In this document: positions 21,200 through 32,553 of the stretch, in pieces
How the letters are laid out: each line of letters starts with the position of its first letter
How positions within the stretch are numbered: position 1 is the first letter of the stretch
Origin: Talinum fruticosum
Taxonomy: Eukaryota; Streptophyta; Magnoliopsida; Caryophyllales; Talinaceae
DNA: 64,000 nt
Assembly (NCBI GenBank): GCA_021018815.1
Contig: JAITYX010000012.1
Span: forward strand, 4,885,001-4,949,000
Reading direction: 5' to 3'
Notes under the pieces: generated by a model
What the model was told of the DNA's origin: nothing
Seen by the model: only the letters and a program-made list of their open reading frames with translations
Database searches by the model: none
Made by a program: the position numbers and the translations under genes

Positions 21200-21630
21200 G
21201 TCAAATTGAGGCTAACTTTTGCCCTAATGTTGGATCTGCCTTATTTTTGAATCTTTTTGAAGTGGAATGTGATGAATCCAGAGTTCGCATAGGAGCTATG
21301 CTAACCCAGGAAGGCGAGCCAATTTCCTATTTTAGTGAGAAACATAACGACACTACGAGGAAGTACTCCACCTATGATAAGGAGTTGTATGCCATCATTA
21401 GAGCCATTGAACACTAGAGACACTAGCTCGTTGGTTCCGAGATCATCCTTAACTCGGACCATGAAGCACTAAAGTACATCCAAGGATAACAAAAACTCAA
21501 CCCAAGGCATGTAAAGTGGGTCGGTATTTGCAATCCTTTAATTTTAAGATCAAGCATAAAGATGAACACTTGAACAGAGGTGCCGATGCTCTGTCTCGAA
21601 GGTACTTGTTGCCTTTTGTGCTTGATTCTT
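21200..21630 (+). pseudogene. Gypsy A RNase H, degenerate
   Basis: FECDESRVRIGAMLTQEGEP then ISYFSEKHNDTTRKYSTYDK and ELYAIIRAIEH match the chromovirus RNase H (CDAS--GIG--L-Q-G-PIAYFSEKL). LNSDHEALKYI follows, and HLNRGADALSRR closes the domain near 21600. At the usual A-S position of the CDAS motif the copy has E-S. Stops are present at 21417 and 21487. Confidence 0.78.
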
Positions 21631-21689
21631 GAGTAATTGGCTTTGAGTTCATCAAGAGTCAATATGTTGAAGATATTGACTTTATGTAG

Positions 21690-22660
21690 ATCTTTGAGAA
21701 ATGTTGTAAGCATCCTTTTGGAAAGTTTGTTGTAGAGCAAGGTTATTTGTTCAAGGGTACTAGATTGTGTATTACTCGAGGAGGATACGGAAAATTGTTG
21801 AGTCAAGAGCTGTATGGTAGAACTCTTACTGGTCATTTTGGAGTTCGGAGGACCACAACCATGTTGAAGGAGCATGATTTCCGGCCTAAGATAGCTCGAG
21901 ATATTGAGCATTACATCAAGAGGTGTGCTAGTTGCTCGTTAGCGAAAAGCCACACCCTGCCCTAAGGTTTGTACATTCCATTGCCTATCCCCGAAGTTCC
22001 TTGGGAGGATGTCGGTCTCGATTTCATTACAAGTTTACCCCGGACACATAGGTCTAAGGATTCTGTAATGGTAATTGTAGACAGGTTTTAAAAATGGCTC
22101 ATTTTATACCTTGTCACACTACATTTGATGCTTCTAAAGTGACGAATTTGTATTTTGAAGAAATTGTTAGGTTACATGGTATTCCCGGGAGCATGGTCTC
22201 GGATAGAGATTCTATGTTGCTTAGCCGTTTCTGGATGACCCTATGGAGGAAGATAGGAAGCACCTTCAAATTTATCACTACATGCCATCCTCGGACTAAC
22301 GGTCAAACGAAGTGACCAACGTAACTATGGGTACTCTACTCAAAATTCTTGTCAAGAAGAATATCCAAGAATGGGATGAGCTGTTGCCTCATGCCGAGTT
22401 TGCCTACAATAGAGCTCCGAGCAAAGCAACTAGTCAATCTCCATTTCATGTAGTCTATGGGCTCAACCCTGTCACTCCACTTGATTTGGTCCCTATTTAT
22501 ACCCCTACCATGTATAACTGGGAAGGAAAACAACGAACCAAGGAGATCAAAGACATTCACAACAAGGTGAAAAAAAGAATTGAAAAATTCAATGTTGTAG
22601 CCAAGTCTTATGCATATAGACATTGAAAGGAAGCCCACTTCCAACCAGGAGACCTTGTGT
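21690..22660 (+). pseudogene. Gypsy A integrase, degenerate
   Basis: The HHCC zinc region is visible: GHFGVRRTTTML with upstream and downstream HYIKRCASC. The core has [13 protein letters not shown] and VIVDRF, then [31 protein letters not shown] and VNVT/KILVKKNIQEWDELLPHAEFA in a shifted frame. The catalytic Asp residues (LDF, SDRD) are present; the QTE end is changed to QTK followed by a stop. Integrase inserts the element DNA. Confidence 0.82.
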
Positions 22661-22976
22661 GGATACACATGTGGAAAGAGAGATTTCCTTCTAAAAGGAA
22701 GTCTAAGCTTCGCAAAGGTCGGATGGTCCTTTCAAGCTCGCTAGAGCAAGTAGGTCCAAACGCTTACAAATCGATCTACCAAGGGAGTATGGAATATCAA
22801 CCACATTCAATGTAGCTAACCTAAAGCCCTACTATAATGAAGATGAGGATCTGCTGAGTTTGAGGAGAAACTCTTTCCAGGAAGGAGGGGATGATGGAAA
22901 TATTCCATCATCTCAGCAGCCTAGCTCGGAATTTCCTAAAGACAACAATTCCGAGCCAACAATGAAGTAGTCAAAG
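22661..22976 (+). pseudogene. Integrase C-terminal region running into the 3' LTR
   Basis: Frames give DLVWIHMWKERFP, SKLRKGRMVLSS, STTFNVANLKPYYNEDEDLL and SLRRNSFQEGGDDGNIP, the last crossing the 3' LTR border at 22892. The frame stays open in the LTR to a stop after SEPTMK (near 22970). In CRM-type chromoviruses the pol reading frame also ends inside the 3' LTR with a chromodomain-like motif; such a link is possible here but not proven. Confidence 0.55.
22881..22891 (+). other. Polypurine tract of gypsy A
   Basis: GAAGGAGGGGA directly precedes the 3' LTR start TGATGG. Confidence 0.75.
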
Positions 22977-23540
22977 AGCTTAGCCTCGCTGATCAAGGAC
23001 GTGAAGGAAAGTTTTAGTCCAAGACTAATGGGCTCGTATCAATACAAAGTAAAAATCGGATATCCCAACTTCATCAATTTCATCAGCACCTGTAATTCAC
23101 CACACTTAGTTCTTGAGTGATCTATGTTATTTGTTACTTGTATAATCACTTTTTTGGTTGAGAGATAATCTTGGGTTGTAATCATTTGAGAGAATTTGTG
23201 TATGGTTGGATTTCGTTTTTGTAGGAAAACACCTCTTATATTCACTGGTTTTTGAGCAGCTTCGACCCGGTCAAAAACATGAGCCACACTCCTTCCTACT
23301 TAATGATGGAGAGTTTGAGCATAAAGGAGGAACCTTTTTGAGTTCAAAAGAGCCATAAGCCTCCCCTCAAAAGAAAAAGATGTCAGATTGAGAAGACTCT
23401 CCTCAAGTTGACCACGATTTTAAGCCTCGTAAACTAGCACAATTGCAAGCTAGTTCCTATGTCTGTCGCTTACTTTTGGAGCGGTCCAATAAGATGTCTT
23501 CCAGTGGCATTGTCAAGGCTTTTCAATCTTTTTCAACCAA

Positions 23541-23760
23541 CACTACTACATCTATGACTTTTTATTACGGTTGATTTACGAGGGTTAAAAGGACACATCG
23601 TCATGAAAAATGAGGCGGTGACATTTTTCACAATAAGCGGCCTTGTATAACACCTATGACGGCAGTTCTTTCAGAGAACCGTCATCATAGGTCACATTTG
23701 ATGACGGTTCCTTCGTTGAACTCTTATAAAATGTCTCTCCGGATACATCTAAAAACCAGA
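23541..23760. repeat. Left TIR and subterminal repeats of CACTA-4
   Basis: The terminal CACTACTACA is followed by inverted pairs such as CTATGACGGCAGTTCTTT against AGAACCGTCATCATAGG (23653-23691) and another ATGACGGTTCC copy at 23701. The motif recurs at the right end. Confidence 0.75.
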
Positions 23761-24600
23761 GAAGTTATGCATGTTGTTTCCACGCCCACTTCATCTACTC
23801 TCTACTCTTGGGCTTATTGGTCTCCATAGTTCCTCTTGCCCTCTACTACGTCAAATCTAGAACTCGTACCTATTGTTTCCACGCCAACTTGAACTGGTAA
23901 GAAATCCTCGCCATTGTAGTTATCCTCTCACTCGGTCTTTTCTTTCTCTCACACTTTTAAGTTATTTAGAAAATTTAGACAGTTAAATGTTGAATGTATT
24001 TGTGTAATTATGTGAATGTTGAGAATGTGAGTAATGTTTGAGATTGTTGAAATGTTGAGTCTTTTATTGAGAATGTGGGTAACATTTGTTTAGGTTATGC
24101 ATGAAATGTTTGGGATTTGAGAAATGGGTTTAAGAGTTTAGGATTTAATTATAAGGAAATAGAATGATAGTTAATGTTGGTAAATCGAAAGAGTGTATCC
24201 AAATTTGTTGAGGATTTTAGAGAAATAGAAAGATAATTTGGCTATAGGATCATCCCCAAAAACTTGTCATAAAGATAAATTTATATCTAAATTTGTTTAT
24301 TTCGATGAGGTGATGTTGGGGGTGGACACATTTATCCACTTATCAAAATTGGTATTCAAATATGTTTAGAGTTTAGAGAAATAGAAATATTTATGGTTTA
24401 GGGTTTGGGGAAATAGAAAATTTAGTGGTTTAGCGTGTAAGGATCAAAAGCGAGAAAATACAAAGGTAAAAATGTAAAAATTGGAAAGGTGTTTGGATTT
24501 GAGGATCTCCCCAAATACTTGTCATAAAGATAAATTTGTTATCAAATTTGTTTATTTTGATGAGTTGATGTTGTGGTGGACTAATTTATCAAATTATCTA
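23761..24600. other. Non-coding 5' region of CACTA-4
   Basis: There is a pyrimidine-rich leader-like block (23780-23970) and then AT-rich sequence. The block GGATCTCCCCAAATACTTGTCATAAA occurs at about 24246, 24502 and 25451 with changes, so this region contains diverged duplications. No coding frame. Confidence 0.5.
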
Positions 24601-24610
24601 AATTTTCGGT

Positions 24611-25234
24611 TTCCTTTTTAGTTACAAGTTTGTTGTATTATACATGATCGTAAACTAGAGTACATGATTTTTTAAAGTTTACGTAATGCATAAGACAAGT
24701 AATGAATATCAATGAAATGTTAAGGTCATCCATTTAGTTTGCTTTAATTACGCAAAGACATAACTAGAACCGAAGTTCCCATAACCCTTGTTGACTTTAG
24801 CAATGAGGTCGGGTTCACTAGGCAAGACATAGAGTCTATCTATGGTATGGGTCAGTCCACAAAGAATGAGAAGAGGGGTAGAGGGTTCATTGGAGAAAAA
24901 GGTGATAAACAATAGGGAATTATTACTAGTTTTGTGATTGTTTATCACCTTTTTCTCTAATGAATCTTTTACCCTTCTTTCCTTTCTCGGTGGACTGACC
25001 CACACTTTAAATAGATTCTATGTCTTGCCTTGTGAACCCGATCTCATTGTTAAATCAACAAGGTTATGGGAACTCCAGTTGTAGTTATGTCTTGGGGTTG
25101 TTAAAGCGAATTAATGGGATAACCGCAACGTTTTATTCATATTAATTGTAGTTTGCATTATTTGTAAAACTTGTAAAATAATGATGTCTAGTTTATGATA
25201 ATGTGTAATACATCCAAATTGGAATAAAAGGAAA
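24611..25234. repeat. Long inverted repeat (hairpin 1) in CACTA-4
   Basis: Two arms of about 300 bases face each other around a centre near 24922. Matching pieces include AAGACATAACTA (24756) with its complement near 25085, GGTCGGGTTCAC (24808) with GTGAACCCGATC (25033), and GGTGATAAACAAT (24901) with ATTGTTTATCACC (24938). Mismatches are scattered. Transcription through it would give a long near-perfect stem. Confidence 0.85.
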
Positions 25235-25344
25235 TAATATATATATTATTATTATATATAATATATACGTAGTCAATCCTCTTAGATAACGAATAAAGGG
25301 AAAAATTTGTATATATATACAACCAAATTGGAATAAAAATTTGT

Positions 25345-25351
<7 letters not shown>

Positions 25352-25399
<48 letters not shown>
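25352..25399. repeat. (AT)n microsatellite
   Basis: About 48 bases of pure AT dinucleotide between the two hairpins, flanked by partial duplicates of GGGAAAAATTTGTATA. Confidence 0.9.
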
Positions 25400-25402
<3 letters not shown>

Positions 25403-25558
25403 GGGAAAAATTTGTATACATACATATTAATGGAAAAAATTTGGATATAGGGATCTCCCCAAATACTTGTCATAAAAGATAAATTTGTTACCAAATTTAC
25501 GTATTTTAATGAGGTGATGTTGGGGTGGACTGATTTATCCAATCGTCTAAATTTTCGA

Positions 25559-26158
25559 TTTCCTTTTTGGTTGCAAGTTTGTTGTATTATACACGACCGT
25601 AAACTAGAGGCCATGATTTTTTGAAGTTTATGTAAATCATAAACCAATAATGAAATATGAGTGAAATTTTGAGGCCACCTTTTAATTTGCTTTAACGACC
25701 GAAGACATAACAGAGCTGGAGTTCTTTGTTGTATTTAACAATGAGGTCAGGTTTATAAGACAAAACATGATATGTACATGCAAGGTGAGACATTCCGGGA
25801 GAAGGGGAGAAGGAGTAGAGGAGTCAAATAGAAACAAAATTGATGAGAACCTAGTAGTAATTCACTATTGTTTATCACATTTTGTTTCCACTTGACTCCT
25901 CTACCCCTTCTTCTCTTTTTTGGATCGACCTATGTTGCATGTACAGTCCATGTTTTGTCTTATAAACCTGACCTGAATGTTAATCACAATAAGGGAATTT
26001 CAGTTCGTGTTATATCTTAGGTCGTTAAAGGAAATTAAAGGGATGGCCTCAACATTTTATTCATATTTAATTATCTTATAAATTATACAAAACTTAAAAA
26101 AATCAATCGAGTTTATGATAAATGTATAATACATCAAAATTAGAAGAAAAAATGAAAC
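25559..26158. repeat. Long inverted repeat (hairpin 2) in CACTA-4
   Basis: A second foldback with arms of about 290 bases, centre near 25858. GAAGACATAACAGAGCTGGA (25694) faces the region ending near 26022; GAGGAGTCAAATAGAAACAA (25818) faces TTGTTTCCACTTGACTCCTC (25884). Left-arm sequence is homologous to the left arm of hairpin 1, so the pair arose by duplication of a 950 bp unit. Confidence 0.85.
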
Positions 26159-26159
26159 G

Positions 26160-26890
26160 ATATATTATATATACATGCTTTTTATATTTTAAAAAATAAA
26201 AAATTAACCACTATAAAAAAAAGAAGTTACAACAATGGTCCGTGTTAGGAATATATACTAAGTAACATCATCTTTTTTGTTTTTCATAAAATTTGATAAA
26301 TGGCATGCTTAATTGTGTATAATTGTGCTTATTTTTGTTACCAATCTATGCTTTTCATAAACTTATCATATGCATTTCATAAGTTTAGAGAACCCATTCA
26401 AAAATCTGTATATAACAAGTTATCCTAAGTCGCGACACGTGCATAAATGTGCATATGGCGTTTAGGATATGAGCTTGGTATGTATAGGTTTTTGAATTGA
26501 CCGTGTTGGATAGTTTGAGAATAATATGATAGTAGGTTGTGTGGCTATTATAATCTTATCATAAATTTGTTAAGATATCATGGTCCTCATTTCCCTCTCG
26601 TTTTTCGAGTGCAATTATGATGACGATGCATTTGATGTGTGTATCTTTACTTATGTTACCATACAATTAAGTAAGGATATACACATTAACCGCTTTATTT
26701 TTGCATGATGTACTTGAAGGACTTAGGGCAAATGCTGTCGGAATTTTGTCAAATGTATGATAAGATTTTGCTACACGGTCTAGGGTCATATTATTCTTGA
26801 ATGGGTTTAGGCTAATTCCATAATTTTTGTGCGTAAGTACGTATTTCTCGAACTATATGCTGTGAATTACTTCTCATGTTTATGGGTAAG
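26160..26890. other. Putative upstream region of the CACTA-4 TNP2 gene
   Basis: AT-rich with no frame. It leads directly to the transposase start at 26893. I see no clear TATA box that I would assign. Confidence 0.4.
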
Positions 26891-26892
26891 GT

Positions 26893-28920
26893 ATGGATCA
26901 AGTGTTGGTTTATAGTGATGGGAGGAGTGTAGAATATCATGATGATGTTAATAACTTTCTAGAGATTGCCATCGAACATGCAACCAAATTCGGAGAACAA
27001 TCCATATTTTGTCCGTGTTTAAGGTGTTTGAACTCCTCAAGATTGCCCCCTAAGGTTGTAAAAGGTCACCTATATCGAGGTTTGACACAACTTATAAGAA
27101 GGGGGATGGCATGGAGAAGAGAAGTCTGTGAATAATGGCATACGGGGAAGATGAAGGGTATGATGAAAATGAAGCCAACAAGTATGGAATTAGAAGATCG
27201 ACTCGAAGATTTGGTTTGTGGTGTAGAACGTGAATTAGTGATCAACCCCATGTATTGGAGCAATTGTTAGCTGATTTAGATAAGCCTCTTTACCGGGGTG
27301 TGATAAATATACTCGTTTATCAGCTATGTTGAGGTTGATGAACTTCAAAATGGCTAATGGCTTGAGTCATAGAAGTTTCACGGACTTGCTGACCGTGCTT
27401 AAAGATATACTCCCGTAACGCAATGTCCTTCCCAGTTGTATGTATGAGGCGAAGAGGATGTTGTGTCCTATGGGCAGGGGTTATAAGAAGGTGCATGCCT
27501 GCCCCAACGATTGCATATTATATGAAAAAGAACATGCACATAGACACAAATGTCCTAAATGTGGTGTACCTCAATACAAAATAAAAAACATCAACGGAAA
27601 GAGTGTTGAGGGACCTTTTGCAAAGGTGTTGTGGTACTTGTCGATACTACCAAGGTTTAGGCGCTTGTTTTCAAGTGCAAATGATGCTAAGAACTTAACG
27701 TGGCATGCCGACGAAAAGTATGTGATGACAAGCTACGTCACTCTGCCGATTCTCCTTAATGGAAGAAGATCGATTCATTGTTCGGTAGGGAGGCACATAA
27801 TCTACGTATGGGTCTTTGTACGGACTGAATAAACCCCTAGGTTGACCTCAGTAGCAAGCACGTAGTTGGCCCGACCTTTTGGTTATCTACAACCTACCAT
27901 TGTTGTTGTGTATGAAGCACAAGTATATTATGTTGTCCACGCTCATTTCCGGGCCTAAACAGACTAGGAAATGATATAGATGTGTACTTGGCACCTCTTG
28001 TTGAAGATGTCAAGTCTGTTGTGGGATGAATATGTGTGGATTTATGATGCTTACCATGAAGAGCAATTTACATTGCGATCTATGATCTTCACCACAATTA
28101 ATAACTTCCCGCGTACGGAAGCTTATCCGGATACACCGTCAAAGGCCATAAGGCATGCCCCATTTGTGCAAAGGGTACTTGCTCCTATCAACTTAAGCAC
28201 CGAAAAAGATGGCCTATCTCAAACAGGAAAAGTTTCTTCCCTTTTCCCATCAATACCATAAGAAAAAGAAGGCTTTCAATGGTAAAATTGAGATGGATTA
28301 TGCTCCAACTCCATTAATAGGACATTAAATATATGACCAAGTGAAGGATCTTGATGTGGAGTTCGGCAAACTATACCGACATCAATCCAAAAACGGTGTG
28401 TGGAAAAAGAGATCAACATTTTTTGATCTTCTATATTGGAAAGAGTTATATGTGAGACATAGTCTTGATGTAATGCGTATAGAGAAAAACATCCGTGAAA
28501 GTCTCATTGGCACTATTTTGAACATACCGGGAAGACCAAGGACGAGAGAAAGTACGACTCAATATGTGTGAAATGGGAATACGAGAGGAATTAGCACCAT
28601 AACCAAAGGGGAAGAGAACATATTTCCTTCGGCGTCTTACATATTGAGTAGAAGGGAAAAACAACGTTTGTGTTAGACATTAAAGAAATTCAAAGTTCCA
28701 CAAGGATATTCTTCAAACATCGAGTAACGTGTTTGATGTCCGATTATAGACCAATCGATCTTAAATCTCATAATTGTCATGCTTTGATACAACCAATACT
28801 GCCGGTTGCTATGCGAACGATGATGCCGAAACATGTTAGACAGTCGATCACAAGACTTTGCTTTTTCTTCAATGCCATATGCGGTAAAGTCGTTGATTTG
28901 TAGATATTGGATGCTCTTTA
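26893..28920 (+). pseudogene. TNP2-type CACTA transposase, N-terminal and central parts
   Basis: The start MDQVLVYSDGRSVEYHDDV opens a transposase-associated domain with FCPCLRCLNS (26893-27135). After broken sequence (27135-27440) the transposase core appears: MLCPMGRGYKKVHACPNDCI, HKCPKCGVPQYK, VLWYLSILPRFRRLF and NLTWHADEK; then VIYNLPLLLCMKHKYIMLS and PGPKQTRNDIDVYLAPLVED; FTLRSMIFTTINNFP; FFDLLYWKELYVRHSLDVM and IEKNIRESLIGTILNIPGR; finally the DUF4218 start DLKSHNCHALIQPILPVAMR and RLCFFFNAICGKVVDL. Frameshifts join the pieces. The protein would bind and cut CACTA ends. The rest of DUF4218 is lost at the junction with copia D near 28921. Confidence 0.85.
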
Positions 28921-29900
28921 GCCCGGAAATAGTAAGGTAGATCATGTTCAATCATCATTGTCCTTCCTATTTCTTTAAGAGTTCGGTTCTTTCTCTCCAC
29001 TACTCCATTATGTTGAGGAGTTCTGGGTGTTGAGAAATTGTGGGAGATACCATTCTTATCACGGAACTCTGCAAGTTTTGAGTAATCGAACTCCCTTCCA
29101 TGGTCGGTTCGAATTCTTTTGATCCGAGTCCGACACTCAACTTAAATTTTCCTACGAGCTTGCTGAACTCTTTGAAAGCTTCATTTTTTATGCTTAAGAA
29201 AACAAACCCGGGTAAATCGTGAGTAGTCATCAACAATCACAAGTACATATGATTTACCTTCGAGACTCTTGACATGGATTTCATCACATAAGTCCATATG
29301 CAACATTTCAAGCACTTTGGATGTGGAAACTACTTTAAGAGATTTAAAAGATGATCTGACCTATTTCTCTTTTGTGCATGCTTTAAATATTTTATCTTTC
29401 TTAAATGCACAATTAGGCAATCCTCTAACTAAACCGTGAGATGTAAGCTTTTTGATAGTGTGCATGCTAAAATGACCTAGTCTACGATGCCAAGTCCAAG
29501 ATTCATCATGTAGAGATGCTTTTAAGCAAGATAAATTCGACTTGGGTCGAGAGAGGAATAGTGTAGGTATTACCTAATCTCTTACCTAAGAGCTTAGTTT
29601 CCTCGGTAGTTTCATCGTAAATGTAGCAATTTGTCTAAGTGAATCTTACCTCTTGAACTTTGTCATATAGTTGAGAGATGTTGAGTAGATTGTACTTTAA
29701 TCCCTTGACAAGGTAGACTAGGCTAACCAGATTGTTTCCTTTTCCAATCTCGCCTATCCCAACTATCTTGCCTTTCTTGTCATCTCCAAAGGTGACTTTG
29801 CCTCCCTTGTAATCTTCTAACTCGGAAAAGAGTCTTGAATCTCCTGACATGTGGCGTGAGCATCTACCGTCTACGTACCAATGACCTCTTGTCCTTTTCG
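28921..29900 (-). pseudogene. Copia D protease and integrase N-half
   Basis: Protease: WYVDGRCSRHMSGDSRLF near 29875-29825, where the family has WYLDSGCSRHMTGD; the catalytic D-S-G is changed to D-G-R. Then KGGKVTFGDDKKGKIVGIGE, LKYNLLNISQL. Integrase zinc region SWTWHRRLGHFSMHTIKK-like and core with GKSYVLVIVDDYSRFTRVCF-type sequence (29236 down), GVVERKNRTL and MIEHDLPYYF. Several stops and shifts. In the cell these would mature Gag-Pol and integrate the DNA. Confidence 0.72.
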
Positions 29901-31734
29901 AGTTACCTCCATGTCAGAAACACACTAACCCTTCTCACTTCCTTTAACGAACCCAGTAACTCCCTGTATTGTGGTCCTTTTCGAGGAGGAAGACTCTTGA
30001 GAACTAAATTTGAATAACTTTGGGTTTAGTCTGATTCGAGTCTTCCTTTTCAAAACCGAGTCCGTGTCTCTTTCTTTTGAAAATCTTTTCTTTTGTAAAC
30101 CGGTGGAGAGGGCTTTCTCCTGTAAGCTAGTCTAGGCTCAATCCTCCTTTCATTTTTATGAATGGGAATGTGCTCAACCTTCGTGAACTTTACGAGTTCT
30201 GGAATCCTTTTGAAAAGATCCGAGTAGGAAGTAGATTCCTCCTTTTTGTTAAAACCAAGTCCTTCTTTCTTGAAAGAGACACATTAAGAGCCTAAGAGCA
30301 TGTCAAGGTTTTTCGACCTTGAGTGAACTTCAAAACAAGTTCTTGAGACTCATTGAGTTTTTTGTTTCGGATGCTCATTTTCTTTTCTGAGTGTCTCGGA
30401 CTCAGTCTCATTAGCCTAAGTACTAGTCTTGAGCTCTCTTAGAGTAAGTCTTAGTTTTTCCAATTCATTTTTCAAAACAATGCTCTTAGAAGTGAGTGAC
30501 TCAAGTTGTTCTTTAAATTGGGAAGAATAAGAATTGGACTTTTCTTCCAAAGTATAAATATATTTAGCTAAATCAACTTTAGAAAACTTAAGGAAGTATT
30601 CAATTACCTCCTGAAGATTCGTCTCCTCGTTGTCCGAGTTGTCGAGTCCGACTCGGATTCAGCTTCCGAGTCCGATAGTGCCATCAGACACTTTGAGTCA
30701 TCCGAGTCTTTATCTTTTTAGATGAATCTTCATCACTCCATGTGGCCAACATAGCCTTCTTCTTCTTTCTGTCCCTCTTTCTCCTTGGACAGTCTTTGAC
30801 TATGTGATCATTGTTGCCATATTCAAAACAATCGAGTTCTTAGTTAAAGATAACTTTAAAGGGGAAGAGTGTTTACCTTTTCTATCCTACTTGTCTTTCT
30901 TGTAGAACTCTTTTCATGGCTTTTTCTCCTATCTCTTGTGCTTCATCATTCTTTTGAAGCCTCGAGGGATGAGTGCCATGGGATCTTCTTCCGAGTCCGA
31001 GGAACTCAGATTCTCTTCTTTGCTTTCGGAGGCCTTCGGCGTAATATTCTTTTTAGTGCTGACCTCGGCATCCTCTTCTTCTAGATGGATTTCATGGGTA
31101 AGTAGCTTCCCAATCGGTTCATCCGGCTTTAGAAGAGAGAGGCTTTGAGATTCCTCGATGGCGGTTACCTTTGGACCCCGTCGTCTCTTGGGTAGACTCC
31201 TTAGGATTTTTTGCACATCTCTTCATGGGATATCTTTCTACCCAAAGATTTGAGATTATTTGTAATCTCAGTGAAGCATATGAACATTTGAGTGATGTTT
31301 TCATTTGGCTCTATCTTGAATAGCTCGTATTTGTGAAGATATTGGCTTATCTTCGCTTGTCTTACTTTGTCTGGTTCCTTCATATGTGTTGACAAGAGTG
31401 TCCCACATATCTTTTGCTGTGTCACATGCTGACACTCTATTTTATTCTTCCGAGTTGATGCGCACATCAAAATGTTCATCGCCTTAAAGTTCTTTCCGAA
31501 CTTTTTGCCTCTTCAGTGGTGTACTCGAACTTTGCTTTAGGCATGGGTCTTGTATCTTCTATCTTCATTGGAATGTATGTGCCTTCTTATATGATGTTCC
31601 ATACATCTTCATCGTGATCCAAGTAGAAAGCATTTCATGAGCTTTTTCCAAAGTGTACGAAATTTGATCCTTTAAACTTTGGTGGTCTACTTGGAAGATA
31701 TTCCTTCATTGAACTCTCCATTGTTCCGAGCCAT
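29901..31734 (-). pseudogene. Copia D gag, degenerate
   Basis: The start ATG at 31734 begins MARNNGEFNEG, as in copia E (56404). Conserved pieces are RQAKISQYLHKYELFKIEPN (31370), SLLKPDEPIGKLLTHEIHL, SDSEEDPMALIPRGFKRMMK and the zinc knuckle at 30840-30790, where the second Cys is Tyr (CFEYGNNDHIVKDC). A Leu/Glu/Lys-rich part (30600-30300) looks like a coiled coil, which is known in Sirevirus Gag proteins. Frameshifts and stops throughout. Confidence 0.72.
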
Positions 31735-31779
31735 TTGATCTTTAGACCTTTGGATTGTTAGATCCTTTCCGAAAGGCTA

Positions 31780-31791
31780 GGCTCGATACCA
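31780..31791 (-). other. Primer binding site of copia D
   Basis: Minus strand TGGTATCGAGCC, two bases inside the 5' LTR end, corresponding to TGGTATCAGAGC of copia E. It fits priming by initiator-Met tRNA. Confidence 0.75.
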
Positions 31792-32553
31792 ATTGAAGGT
31801 TTGCTTCTGGAGAGTCTAAGTCACCTTAGAGGGGGTGAATAGGATGATGAGGAAATTTTCATAAAATGGAAGGTTTAAAGTTTAAACCGAACAATCAAAA
31901 CAATCCGAGTCTAGATTGGACTCGGAAAAGTGTAAACTCGGAATTACGTGGAAACTCTCCTGGGGCAGAAAACTACAACCAATGCTAATCCAAGTACCAA
32001 GTCAAATCCACTATTTTGAATCCACAAAATACGATAGATCGACTCAACCGAATTGCTCCCTTAAACAATTCCTAATAGAGATTTACTAGACTCGGAAGTT
32101 CCCTTATTTGATTTAGTACTTCCTAAGTGAGGTAACCTTTACATCTAGGGACAACTAAGCTGAATTAACCCTTACAGCTCGGTGAAGGGACCTTACTTAG
32201 AAAGTAAGAAAGAGTTTATGACTGATTGCAAGACTTTACAACTCGGAAAGTATGAATTACAAGCCCGGAAGTTGTAAGTAGAAGATTGAGTGTGTATACA
32301 AAGACTTTCACTTATGTAATGTGTATTGACAATAATTCCAACAATCTTCTAGTCTTGAAAGGTGGCTTCTATTTATAGATGACCAAGCGGATTAGCTGGT
32401 GCGACTATATTTTGAATAGAAGTCTTTTGTGACCATTGTAACGGTTTTTCGAAACGCTCGAGAAATATCCGTTGAGTTGTGAACGTTATGCAATGACTCG
32501 TTGACTCTTTAGGATGTCCCAATCCACTCGGTGGTGTCCGACATGTAGGGTGG

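Noticed and set aside
25282..25647. 121-residue frame with a Tyr/Ile repeat
   Set aside because: It runs through the (AT)n tract and one hairpin arm.
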